Below are positions 47,425 through 59,233 of a stretch of 64,000 bases of DNA, piece by piece (positions within the stretch are counted from its first letter, which is position 1; every line of letters starts with the position of its first letter). This DNA is from Cliona cf. orientalis. Lineage: Eukaryota; Porifera; Demospongiae; Clionaida; Clionaidae. Both the position numbers and the translations under genes were made by a program. The notes beneath the pieces are model-generated. The model ran no database searches and was not told the origin of the DNA. It was given only the letters and a program-made list of their open reading frames with translations. The stretch spans positions 8,610,980-8,674,979 of the forward strand of contig OZ005696.1 of the NCBI GenBank assembly GCA_963930775.1, written 5' to 3'.

Positions 47425-50085
47425 TGTAATGCAAGTTCCGACATAAAGGTCAAAGAGGTCAAAGAGTTGATCCAAATAGCTGAAATTGGAAGGTAAAATG
47501 TTGTTAGCCAACCAAAATTTTTAGCTGATGCAACTAATTTGATGTCACATGTTCATGATTAATATTTTATTGTTGTCTGTCCAGCAGTGTGAAGGATTGG
47601 AGGCAGGTGGCTTTTGAGCTAAGCAACAAAGCACTGCTTGGAGGAAAGAACAAGGAACAAATAGCTGCCGATGGAGGGTAAGACCCCTTAATAATGCACC
47701 TATCAATGTCATGCCCCACCTATCCCAAGTCGGGCTAGGGTGGGAGCATATAGGGGTTTTGCACCAATTAATTAGCAAAGTACTTACCCTAGGCCCTAGG
47801 GGCAACTCTCAGATTCAAAGTCCCCTATTGTAGGTAGGGGATCAGGGCCTTTGTATAATGATGCTCATATGCGCAGAAGTTACAGACACAGTACCAAAAG
47901 ACATGGTACAAATCCCCAACCCTTGGGACAAATCTAGATACAAATCCCCTACAAAATCCCCTACCTGGCCCGACTTGGGGTAGGTGGGGCATAACAATGA
48001 TAGGCGCATAACTACCAATAATAGAGTATGATTTAAGTTTGATCTCTCTCTCTCCTTCCACCCATTTCCTTCCTCCCTTCCCCTAGTCTTCAGCTGCTCA
48101 CCTCCATGATGTCCGGTGATGATGAGGTAAGTGCACTACAATACACCATAACCTATTGTGGCTGTTGTGGCAGCTGTTTCCTATTATACGACTGCACATT
48201 ATCACATTATACTCTGTGTACATGTATTGTGTAACTCAGGTAACCCAGGAGTATGCATCAGAAGCTCTCGCAGAAATGCTATCATTTCCAGCTGACCAAG
48301 CCCCTACCAACCCCACTACCATACAGGTGTGTAGGGATTAATATTTGGACTGGATTATCATTGCTATTTTTTTCATTATTTTGATGTCTTATAGGCACTC
48401 AACTAATGTGTTCATAGTTGAGAAGGCGGCTCTCTCTCTCTCCTACCTCTCCTCAACTTGCCTTGGCAACCGGATGGCAGTCACTCAGGAGCGAGGGCAA
48501 GTTACTTGTACTTAGAGTCAAATTAAGGACTTTCAATATTAAAATTTTACTCACAAGCAATCGTATGAGTAGTTAGTATCATAGTGAAACTGTGGTTGTA
48601 ATCTTTTATGTCAAAATGGGATTCAAGTCAGTAGTCGTGGCATGAAGACTGTTTTGTGATTATACCGGATTGTTGGTACACTCTTCACAGTCAGTAATGA
48701 CATCACTGCAGGTTGGATGACCTTCAGAGAATCTTCACCAAATGTAAGTGAACACTTATTGTACTTATGATATAACTTCCTCTTCACTTCTGCTACACGT
48801 ATGACATTGTATATGTCACCCGGGTGTGCATATGCGTGCATATGTACCAGTAATAGTTAAATTTTATTGTGCGCAGTTTGCAAGACTGTGATCATCAATA
48901 ACCTCAATATGCTTAGTTTGTCCTGATACCAACATACTATATAGCGGGAAACATTTGAGGGAGAAAACTTTCATGTCTTAAGTAGGTAGTGAGAATTTTG
49001 TGTAGTGCTATATAAATCAACCATATAGGTGGGTGGAGCATGCCTAAATTTCATGGCTCTCAAATAGCAAATTCGTGAGAATTTCTCCCTCAAAAGTTCC
49101 CCACTATACAGTATACATTCCAATACCGCATGCAGCCCACACTGAGGTACAGCTTCTGGTTGGTCAGATACTGATGAACTTTGCCGTGTGTGATGAGTCC
49201 CGCCCCTTCCTGCTGGACCACGGGGGCCTGGTGGATGTGATGGTGGAAGCCGTTGGGATGAACCAGCTGAGGGAGGCCGTCAGAACTAGTGCTCTCAAGG
49301 CACTGCTGGAGCTAGGCAGGGCAGACAACAGGGTCATCTAGAATAGGGTAAGGGATGATCTCTCTGAAATTTGGTTTTCCGATTCATCATCCGTTGCTAT
49401 GTCCCCCCTCTCCCCAAGACGTTCAACACTGTCACATTAATTTTTTGTTACGCTAAGATTAGAGAAACTAGAATAGTTAGCATTCTTATTTCCTTTCAGC
49501 CTGGGCTAGTGAAGGGTCTTCTGGACATTCAGTCTCTCGGAGGTAAGGAAATCCATCACTCCTGCTTGGAGCTGCTGCTCACCTTTGCCCAAGACTCTGA
49601 GGTAAATTACAGCAGCCCCTAGTTGTTTCTGTATTTTTCTAACTCATTTTGTTGTGTTTTGTTACTGTAGGGTTTGAAGCAGCTGCTTGTGCACTCTGAC
49701 CTTCTCTCCTCCCTCCAAGATTTAGTCCACTCTGCTACCATTTACAGATACCTGGCTCTATTGATGGTACGTGGAGTAAAATTGTTGGTAAAAAAAAACT
49801 TAGAGATCCCTTATCAAATCATAAAATCTGCCAATAACGCAATTTGGGCCTAACCCCACCAATATTTATTTTATTACTAGGGGTATTATTTTTCTGCTGC
49901 TTCCTCTTCAGCTGCAGGTTATCTTGGTGATGCTGAAGGCACGTCGACACAGGGCTAGGTTGATCTCCATCGGGGTGAGGGATCTACTGGAGGAACTGCA
50001 AAACAAGCTGGACGCGGTGACGGCTCAGGATGATGAACTGATCAACCTTTTAGCCGAATGCTGGCTGCAGTTCAATAATAATTAA
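47419..50085 (+). pseudogene. ARM-D, the most complete armadillo-type gene copy, with two lesions
   Basis: Ten exons: 47419-47492, 47588-47677, 48087-48126, 48249-48326, 48395-48496, 48712-48743, 49136-49347, 49500-49601, 49671-49766 and 49912-50085. With the undamaged exon 5 of ARM-B the consensus is 1,047 nt, 348 aa, with consistent phases. The start is MRCNASSDIKVKEVKELIQI. Helical repeats (QVAFELSNKALLGG, LLVGQILMNFAVC, LVHSDLLSSLQDLV) suggest an armadillo-like fold. Lesions: the first part of exon 5 is deleted, causing an early TAA at 48404-48406, and Leu to TAG at 49339-49341. The exon 2 acceptor is a CAGCAG tandem and exon 5 uses a GC donor. Cytosolic scaffold or co-chaperone is a guess from fold and linkage. 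Confidence 0.75.
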
Positions 50086-50248
50086 GTTGTACAGTATCTC
50101 TGGTGTATTATAGCTTAATTAATTTACCAACTCAATCAAACTGCAAAATTTCATTAACAGTATCAATGTCATTAAATGCCACCATTGATCACTTTTTAGC
50201 ATTACCACCATTTGAATTTTTGTCAAATTTTGATTTAAGAATTTCAAT

Positions 50249-50254
50249 AATAAA
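50249..50254 (+). terminator. Poly(A) signal AATAAA of ARM-D
   Basis: It lies 164 bp after the ARM-D stop and 76 bp short of the HSP70L-5 stop on the opposite strand. Confidence 0.55.
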
Positions 50255-50329
50255 GCATCATGTCATACATCTACACGTCGTCTGATCTCTTACCAAAGAG
50301 CTGTCTGTGTGAACTATGACCAACAATGG

Positions 50330-51969
50330 TCAGTGGTGGTGGTGTGGGCAGGAGTGAGTATGTCCCTGGTGATTATGACTCTTAGGCTTTGGTGGTTCAT
50401 ACCAGGAAGGCATCAGTTCTGGCCTCTCAGTTCTCTTGGCTTCAACTGTGTCCTGTAAAAAAGTGGAATTTCGTTTAGGTTAGCAACTTTTCATAAAGTT
50501 CAAAGAGTAGGTATAATATTATTATACCAAAAGTGCAACTGCAGATCGACAGCTGTTTTGGCCTAACTCAACAAAAAAAGCATTAAATTTAATGTGCAGG
50601 TTATTGTAGTCGTTACCTTGGATACGGTGAAGCTTTTCTCCATATTCAGTTGTGCATAGCCCACTTTCACTGTAATTCGATGGTTAGTTTCGACGTTGAT
50701 TGTTACGTCCAGCACCAGCCTTCCCTTGGGCAGAGGAGGGAGACCACTCAGAACAACTTCACCAAGAAATGCAGCATCTTCACGCACACCTCCTTGCTCT
50801 CCCATCTCATACACTTCAAAAACAACCGTCGTTTGGTCATCTACGCTAGTGGTGAACTGCCTAGTCACTCTCGCAGGGCAGGGCAGGTTTTGCTGTAGTA
50901 CAGTCTTGACACTACCGTCTATGACCTTGATACCAAGCGCAAAATTTGTGGCCGATAAAATGATGAAACCTTCGAATCGTTTGTTTCTATCTCCACCCAA
51001 GAGTGCGGCGTAGACAGCTACACCTCGAACAGCAGCTGTGGATGGATCGGCAATAATCACAGGGGTCACCCCCATAAAAATATTACAAAAAGCTCTTTGA
51101 ATTTCGGGAAGAATTGGTGACCCCCCACTGAGCAAAATTTGGTCGATTTTCACTTGTGCTTGCATCTGAATGCTTCTGACGCATTTTTCTAAGCTCTGAA
51201 AATTGCCTGAACTAAACTCCTCCAATATGTCCAGTGTGAGGGGATAGCCATATGAAGAACGGACTTCGTAGATCGTATCATCTATCGTGATGCAGCAAAT
51301 ATCAACGAAACCAGCACCAACATTGATGACAATGACATTCACTGCATCTTTGCTCTCAGTCTCAAATCCGTGAGCAACTGCAGCCGCCCACGCTTCGTTA
51401 ATAAATCGTTTCACTTTAATCCCAGCCGCATCGCAAAGCTGTGTGATACGCACTCGATCCACGAAGCCAAAACAAGCGGGTACAGTTGCAACAGCCTCCT
51501 TGACGGGAACTCCTAGGTGCACATCAACATTCTCGATCACCTTTCGAAGCACCATTGACAGCAACTCCTCTGGTTTGTAGTGCTTGCTGCTGTTGGATGA
51601 TTTAGTGGCAGGAATGCTGACTGCAGCAAGCCCATCTTGATCAGCCGCTATTGCAAAGGGCCAGTTCCCTCTCTCGCTAATAATTACAGGGTCGTCTGGC
51701 TTCCTCCCCAGCAGCTTCTTTAGCCCATACACGGGGTGAGAGAGGTTTCTTTGTGCCAGATCATAGGCATGTCGACCTAGGACAGTGGCTGAGCGAGCGA
51801 AGTTGTCAGCGGACTCTGATTGGAGGTTGAAGCCAACAAAGGCGGGAGTACAGTCGTTGCCAAGTTCGTCCTTGATCAGCTCCACTCGATTTTTGCGGAA
51901 GACGGCAGTTCGCAGGTTGTGTGTGCCCAAATCCAAACCAATCACTGTAGGTGGACTGGACGAGGCCAT
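50330..51969 (-). CDS. HSP70L-5: intact shortened HSP70-like protein with His-rich tail
   Basis: Exons 51969-50617 (451 codons) and 50452-50330 give 491 aa. MASSSPPTVIGLDLGTHN is chosen as start because it places phosphate-1 at the N-terminus as in HSP70; an ATG further upstream (52035) is in frame but gives an atypical leader. The ATPase domain spans about aa 9-340: GLDLGTHN (11-18), TVPACF (162-167), INEAWAAAVAHG (190-201), NVGAG (216-220), LLSGGSPILPEI (279-290). By alignment with known HSP70, catalytic Lys71 is Tyr69 and Asp199 is Asn216, while Glu175 and Asp206 equivalents remain. About 100 residues corresponding to subdomain IIB are missing. A substrate-binding beta domain follows (aa 350-450), then no lid but a tail ending CPHHHH. 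Likely cytosolic, with weak or no ATPase; a regulatory chaperone-like role is inferred. Confidence 0.85.
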
Positions 51970-52384
51970 ATCTGAGTGGTAAAGATCGTCGGTGGTGCAT
52001 GTCGACCCTGTACCATTTCCGCGTGTGTATTTCAAGCAGAGTTGTATTTCAAGTCACAAGTCAAAATCGCAGTAGCTACATGTATATACTTGAATCAAGG
52101 GCTTATGTAACTTCAGTATTTCTCCGTAGACTTATATACTATATTTAGCATATCCGGTTTGGCCATTTGAAGTTTGCTAGGTGTGTTACGTATATACGTA
52201 GTTACATGCCCTCTCGCCTCTTACGCGGCTCGATAACCCCTTGCTTGAATACAGTACTGGCTCTTCACGCATTTTTAAATTATTGGAGCGGAAGGAAATA
52301 TTAGGTATTAATTTTAATAACATTGTGATTGAGGTGTTCACGTAAACAATATATCATACAAGAAATAGATGATAAAGAACAAAC
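51970..52384. other. Intergenic stretch between HSP70L-5 and RocDD-5
   Basis: It holds the HSP70L-5 upstream region (GGTAAAGATCGTC, shared by all copies) and the RocDD-5 3' UTR. No heat-shock-element array (repeated nGAAn blocks) was noticed. No gene. Confidence 0.5.
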
Positions 52385-55300
52385 TCATTTTAGTGCTTGG
52401 ACTTGCTCTGCTAGATGTTCAAATCCAACAGTGGGGGACTGGAGGGCCTCAGCTAATGCTGCTAAAGTGGGTTTAGGTTGGACCATCTTCAGCCAAGTGG
52501 TCAGCATTTCTCTGAAACAATCGTTAGTCTTAGCATTGTCTCTTTTGATGACATCCAGTGTTCCGGGATCGATACTGAGCTCCAAGCCGATGTTGTACCA
52601 CTCATCCCTCGAATCCCACGCAGCTCTCTGAACCTTACAAAGGTCTATGATAGTAAGTACACCTGTGTGCAAGGGTAATGATATTATAATTATTACGTAG
52701 GGTGGGAGGGATGCAAAACAAGACAATGGAAGGTACATACCTGCATCACATGAGAAAAGTGCATCTTTGCCGAACCAGATATTGTGTTCTTCAGTCATCT
52801 CACTGAATACGGAGGCTGGGTGAGTGGTACAGGTCAAAAGGCCACTGCTAGAAATGGTAGCTGCATGCAGTGTGGTGTCTCGGTGCTTGGAACTAGAGCA
52901 GAGAAAAGCTGTCTTGGGGATCGAATTGTTGTAGTTCAATCGTCGCGATGCTTTCCGAATTCCAGTGAGGACAGTCTCGCGGATCAATGGGCAGACCTTT
53001 TTACACACTTCAAGTGCTTTAGCTTGGCTAATATCAGAAGGAAATGTGATCTCAATTTGGAGGAAGGTAGTGAAAGAATCAGATATGGTGATGAAACCAG
53101 GGTGGTCTCCTGGAACTTGAAAGCGAGCTCTGTTTCGTGACAGCTGGACAGGACTACCACCCTCCATAAGAAGCTTCCAATTGAATTCAGTGATAAGAGC
53201 AGAAAGAAGACAGCAGTAGACTCCAAGCTTGGGACCATCTTCACCAAAATAGAAGAGAAGAGAAGCGGCAACCTGAGGGGCTGGGAGTGACAAGGGATGA
53301 GGTATGGCTTCTTCCTCAAGGAGACACGCCATCAGGTACTTACCTTCACCTACCTCAGCAACAATCAGAAGATGCTTGAAAAGCAAGATTAGGTGATCTT
53401 CCTCGAAAAGCTTTGGAATGTAGCCTGATTCAAACTGTGAGAGAATTTTTTGTGTGATTATACCACATAACTTAAACTCTCGAGAACCACGTACACTTCT
53501 AGCTGCTCGAACCTGGGTAGGTAGCTTTGCACGCAGTGTTAAGCTATGCTCTACAAGCTCTGTGATCTTGTCAAGGACGACCTGAGAATTTATGAATACT
53601 ACTTCTGGAAGGACCTCACTATAATGCATGATAAGCTTGTGGGCTGTGAGATACTTCAGAGCATGCTCAAAAGATTCTTTCGTAAAGTGGAATTTGGTTG
53701 CTTCCTTGAAGCATTCTTCCTTGCTCAGTATTGCCTTCTTTTGGTACTTTGCAAACCGCTTGAAAGCCATCTCCAAAGCAAAGTATCGATGCGGAATTTT
53801 GACACGTTCGAGGTTCTGTAGCTCACGCAACATGAGGTATCTCAAATCAGCAAGGACTGCCTGATCATCATCCCCTGGGCATTTGGCATTAATGGCAAAT
53901 ATTAGCCTCTGAGACTCTTCATCACAAAAGATGACATGATCCATCATGTTTGGAGGGATGATGCTGAGCAGCTTTCGCTCCTTTTCTGCACTGTTCTCGT
54001 CCTTGCATTCATGTTCAAGATCCTTGTGCGTCCCTATGAAGGCAATCTTAGGGCATTTACCACTATCACAAGTCGACTGAAGGACTCGCATGCAGTGGCG
54101 AAAGGTCTGCAGGTGTGTGAAAGGAGATTTGAAAGGCTTTCCAATGGGTTTCCCATTAGTATAGTACTCAACTAATGGGTGACTGTCAAGAGGCTCATTG
54201 AGCTTTACCACAAGCATGCCAAACATGGTGTTGGAGACAAAAACTGGAAGTATTTCGTGATACGTTGGCTGCCCACCAGAATCGCCCATGTCAATCACGT
54301 CCTGGTCATCCATTTGACCAGCTGCCTTTGATCCAGCTTGCATTCGAACAACAAGCTCTCTCTCTAACCCACTATGCTCTAACTTCTTAGTAATATCAGT
54401 AACAGCAGATTCCACATCTTGCACTGGAAGTAAGACATTGAAATCTCCAGCTGAGATATGAGCTACAGCTGCTTCATCTCCCTCTAGTCGTCTGGTGTGT
54501 GGTTGTGGCGATCGCTTGCCTCTATGCGGCAGTTGCGAATGCTTGGCTGACTCACAGAGCATATCAGAGTACTGTTGGTCGGTGATCCTGGTAAAGCGAG
54601 TCTCACCAGCTGTCTCCTTGCTGACGCCAAGCTTGCATTGAGCTACTGCCCTCACTGGATTCTTAACACACTGTGTGCTTTGTCGTACGGGTGGAGGTTT
54701 CTCCTTGAGGAAAGCGTGAAGAACGTGGGTCTTTCCAGACCCTCCAGCCCCCATCAGGAATGAACTACCACTCCGGAAGTTGGACCCTCCCTCCTTCATG
54801 GCTTCATCAAAGTTGAGCTGTGCCCTTTCACTCACTGTATATTATATCCATGCATAAATTGGAAATATGTAGCTATATAACACTAGTCTGATACATTTCA
54901 TGTCATAAACCATACATGTATATATACATGTAGCTAGCTAGGCCGTGTATACTATAGATCATCTTTTTCATGTGTACTATACTGACATTACTGCATGTGC
55001 ATGCCAATCCTCATTCTAAAACGCTTAGCTATATGTGGGCGGAGCAACTGTATGCATCCATAGTGTTGAAAGTATTTGTCGACCCTTTACCATACTATAC
55101 ACACATTGTTCTTATTATTGTGCTGGCAGTGTTTACAGAGAAAACCCACACCCTTTATCATGCATTAACTGGTATATCACTTGCCTATACCGTATGGTGA
55201 ATAATCTATATGTGGGTGGAGTGAGCGTGTACATTTGAAATAAACAGCGCTCCAAGTAATTGTCAACCCTTTACCGAACTGTACACATTATTTCTGGAAT

Positions 55301-58300
55301 GTTCCTTTAGTTTACAGAGAAACCCATGCTACACATGGCCACAAAATACAAAGCAGTACTGAGAGTTAATGCACTTGCACATATGGTGGTATACATACAT
55401 GTACCGTACTCGCTCTAATTATCCGAACGGCCAAAAATAATTATTAATATTGCCGTTCGGTGTTAAATAGAAAGTAAATAAATTCGGGCAATGGTTTATT
55501 CGAGTGTAAATAGAACGGATCCGGTGCAAATGGAGAAAGCACTATTATATAGCGACAAAGAAACAGCAGTCTATGTCCAACTATGAGTTTATCGTTGTCA
55601 GCTCTAGAGTTCTCAGGAGCGATCGCAAAATGATCGCCGCCGGTCTGTGTCTGTGTTACCTTTCCGCTCTTATATGCTGTCCAAGATGTGGTAGCCACAC
55701 TCTTCAATGAACGTGGAAGAGTTGTCTCGAGCTCCTGCCATACCGTACCGCGTGGCCGTTCGGTTGATTTAGAGCGGATGAGAAAACTTGAAATTCAAGA
55801 CGTTCGACGAATTAGGAAGGAAATAAATTACTTAAACTTGCCGTTCGGGCTATTAGAATGTTCGAATAATTAAAGCGAGTACGGTACTTCACAAAACTAC
55901 ACTGCACGTAAGTTGAATTGGCGAGTTTTTAATTTTTGGCAAATACTCCAAATTGTCAAATTAAAAACCTCACCAAAGCTTCCCACTAAACGGTATTAGG
56001 ATTGAGTGAGTGAAGGTTTGACTAAACATGGTAATGATGGAAAAATATGTATCTGGTGTATGTCATAATACTACGAAACAGAATGTTGTAAGTATAATAT
56101 TCTTGCATTCTACCGGATCCACATTATGGAATGTATACGTACTACTATAGAATCCCGCAACTACACCCCTCCACCCCCCTCCCCCATTAGCACTGGGCAA
56201 AACCGGGGAGGGAGTTCCGTGTAACGACCATTATTGATTTTTGAATACCATGGACGTGCGATCTCTGTACTTTCTCTGGCTGTTTGATGGGCACATCCGA
56301 GAAATATGATAAATGCAAAATATGACACAAATGGCTAGTTTGATAGACGTAGATACTGTTTTAATTTGGTTTATGGACTCTTGTATCTACATTTTACAGT
56401 CAGAGAGGGGGGAAGGCTTATAATATGTGATATAAACCTACCTATGTAGGAACTTGAGCTAAAGTGCAGGGTGGGCTTATGCACGAGGGGGGAGAGGGCA
56501 TAATTGCAGGATTCTATGGTGATTATAGTATCCCATCATATACAATATCATGCAATCACTACACATACTGTACTGCTTGTGTGTGAATGCTTATCCTTGG
56601 GATTGAGAATTATGTTAGGCGATATTAAGAAACTTCAAATCTGGCCCTGATTACAATAATATGGAATATACAGAGGTGCACTCCCACTCCCAGGCAGACT
56701 GTGTCAGCTCCAGCTTTCAAATTAACACACACAATAATCAACAATGTAACTGGGAAGGTCCCTGTATTATGCTTGGCCATTACAAACCTTACAATGACTG
56801 TCACAGACAATGGGTGCATTGGTATTATCAAGGGCTTATAGACCCCAAAGGGGTCTATAAGCCCTTGGTATTATCCTAGTACCTTGAACATAAGTGCTCT
56901 CCACTGTGATAGACTGAAGGGGAAGGCCAACACCACGGAGTGCCTCAGCAATCTGTCTCCAACTTGGGCAGGGGTGACCAGTAGCATAGAGGTCAAGGTA
57001 CGCTTCTCTCCTCTGGGAGGGGCTGTGGAGGTTCCTCTTCATTTCAGCAACCTTAGACTCTGGTAGATCTAACCAATCATCTAGCTCGATAGCACCAAAA
57101 ACAGTTTCACGTGCAAGCCCCACATACATATCATACATTGTTGCAAACAGCTCCACCAGTTTCTCTGTTGTGATAGTGAGATCTGTGTTGATAACAAACC
57201 ACAACGTTAATGTTGTGTCTATTACTTTAATTAATCTTTGAATAATTAATTACTAGCTATCCATAAAATTAATAGTAATACTTGCAACAAAATTCACAGC
57301 ATACAATACATGGTAAACTGTAAATCTGAACGTGTGCACTTGTGCAGCCCAGCCATCATTCACATACTTAGCTGTGAGCATGTGTAGTAATGTCCAGCAT
57401 CACATTACACACATACAGAGTTGTAGTAGGTGTGGTCGATGGGCATGACAAAACAAAAATCCACACCTTGTTACATTGCTGACCATTACCAGCCTGTGCT
57501 TACAAAATTTAATAAATTTTTCACTGTTTCTGACATTTTGACAACACTCATGCACCACTCACTAAGATGCCTAAAACTTTAAATGTAGCATGGACAACAA
57601 CGATGACGATAGTAAATAAGGATAAAAACCAATATTTTTTATCCTTGCTGGAAAAATAATTCATCTGACACGGGCAAGCCTATTTTGTGCACCTAGGCAA
57701 TAACCATCAAAGCACATACACAAACATACAGTAGGTATGGGGTACATAGTTTACTTACTGATAGCCTGGCACTTACCTCTGAGTGGTAGGAATGATTTTA
57801 ATTTCTCCACAGCAGCAAACTCCCCCTCTCTGTACAGCCGACTGGCAAGATGTGTCCAGGAAGGCTGAGGCTGGTAGTGGACATAGTAGGAGGCACACTC
57901 GTTGGCTATTTCTCTCTTAGTGGAGCACCTCTGCTGGATCTCAGTGAGTTGGCTGCGAGGGAGTACTATCTCAGTAATATATATGGAACAAAGTGAGTCC
58001 CATTTGTTCACCAATTCCATGACTTCAGCCACACTGTTGGTCGTCAAGGTGGGGTCTGAAATGGAGAACATAGCTATTAATATCCACACAGACTTTAAGA
58101 GCATCCACCTACAGACAAATCTCACAAACATGTACAGGCTACATTCATATATGCAAAATTTAGCAGCTATCATTGTAGTGGCAACAACACGAACGGTTGA
58201 AATTGGCTGCCTCACCTCAAGACTCTAGGTATTTTGTACACCTGCTTAAGTGAACTCTTATACGGTATACATGGAATTTTTGTCGTTGGACAAAAATTTA

Positions 58301-59119
58301 TGAACGCATGCTACCTTTGTATTGCATAAAAATAATTATTCTGATGCAATAAATTCTTATCGATATGGTAAAGATCACCATAATATCCTCTATACAATCA
58401 TAAAAAATTACCAATAGTGTGATAAAATTTTTGCCTATGAGAGTAAGTGGTGAAATTGGCAAAAACTTGCACCTATTCACATAATATTATACGGTATGTG
58501 TATGGTGCTGCATCCTACACTACTGTGATGGTACACATGCCGTGGTATGGCGTGAGTGTATGTATTGTTTGCTTGATGTGTGTATGTGTATCTACCTTGG
58601 ACTGGTTCTCCATAGCTCCTAATACGACTGGCAACAGGAGTCTCTCCTGCTCCATCAAGAGCAAAGATCACTGCCCTCCATGAGGGCTGGAAGCGACCTT
58701 GTCCCTGGAGAAATTTCTCCACAGCTTCCTTGAGGCTGCTGCTGCTGCCGAGGTATGTACCAAGCCAAGTGGCCACCACTACCCAGCTCTCCACTCCCTC
58801 CAATGCCTTCAAAATGTTTTCCACCGTTAGGGGCGGGGCTGGTGAGAGAGCATAAAGGCATATTTTAGGGTACATCAAATTCCCATTCAAGACGTTTTAA
58901 TGTTTACAATCATGGCTACCATATTAAAATTTAATGCTATATTCCACACAAATGGACACGCCCACTACGAATTGAGATTAGGCTACACCAATATCGAGCC
59001 TAATCATTCAACTCGGACAGTACAACTATGGCTATGGTAGTGTGACACATGCATTAAGTATCATTGATTAGATTTTTACCTCTGTTCAGTGCTCCTGCTT
59101 CATTGTTTATCTCCGCCAT
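52385..59119 (-). CDS. RocDD-5: death-fold/GTPase/COR/death-domain protein, complete
   Basis: Six exons: 59119-59080, 58838-58596, 58055-57777, 57182-56883, 54834-52741 and 52662-52385, 3,234 nt, 1,077 aa, all phase-1 junctions. Start MAEINNEAGALNR. Domain patches: GTYLGSSSSLK, SLCSIYITEIVLPRSQ (same as RocDD-1) and YDMYVGLARETVFGAIELDD (unique). The P-loop, DSGGQ and THKD are conserved. The last intron (52663-52740) is 78 nt, has no stop and keeps frame, so retention would add 26 mostly hydrophobic residues (YVIIIISLPL). It should act like the other copies as a GTP-regulated death-fold scaffold. Introns contain a pogo-like element and a short hairpin. Confidence 0.85.
55404..55884. mobile_element. 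TIR element CCGTACTCGCTCTAATTATC (481 bp)
   Basis: The ends CCGTACTCGC and GCGAGTACGG, with internal ATTATCCGAACGG and GTTCGAATAATT, are bordered by TA (55402-55403, 55885-55886). RocDD-1 has the empty site near 5635. The internal ATTATCCGAAC motif is shared with the pogo-like element at 36682-37096, suggesting the same superfamily. A 61-codon ORF inside is unlikely to be a protein gene. Confidence 0.8.
56830..56866. mobile_element. 37-bp perfect hairpin insertion with 9-bp target duplication
   Basis: AAGGGCTTATAGACCCC, AAA and GGGGTCTATAAGCCCTT form a perfect stem of 17 bp. GGTATTATC flanks it (56821-56829, 56867-56875). The other RocDD copies read GGTATTATCCTAG once. It sits 16 bp into the intron after the exon 4 donor of RocDD-5. 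Confidence 0.85.
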
Positions 59120-59165
59120 CTTTAGCAGTTGGGCGTGGCAGGATTGGGATCATGTGCGCATGCGC
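59110..59165. promoter_or_regulatory. RocDD-5 start region with YY1-like and NRF1-like motifs
   Basis: The start codon lies in AAAGATGGCGGAG (minus strand). TGCGCATGCGC at 59155-59165 matches the NRF1 palindrome. The former divergent ARM partner is absent; the 3' end of HSP70-TKL-2 begins about 70 bp further. Confidence 0.5.
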
Positions 59166-59233
59166 TGCAGTGTACGTGTACGTTCCGACGATGACGTTGT
59201 GCATAAACATCATGATTGCATATGAAATTTAGA

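Noticed and set aside
52385-54835. 816-codon uninterrupted ORF suggesting a single-exon RocDD-5 C-terminal half
   Set aside because: It reads through a 78-nt sequence with good donor and acceptor sites that is an intron in every other copy. It is noted as possible intron retention, not as the main model.
55688-55873. 61-codon ORF in the TIR element at 55404-55884
   Set aside because: No transposase-like motif, and it ends in the element's terminal repeat. It looks like chance.
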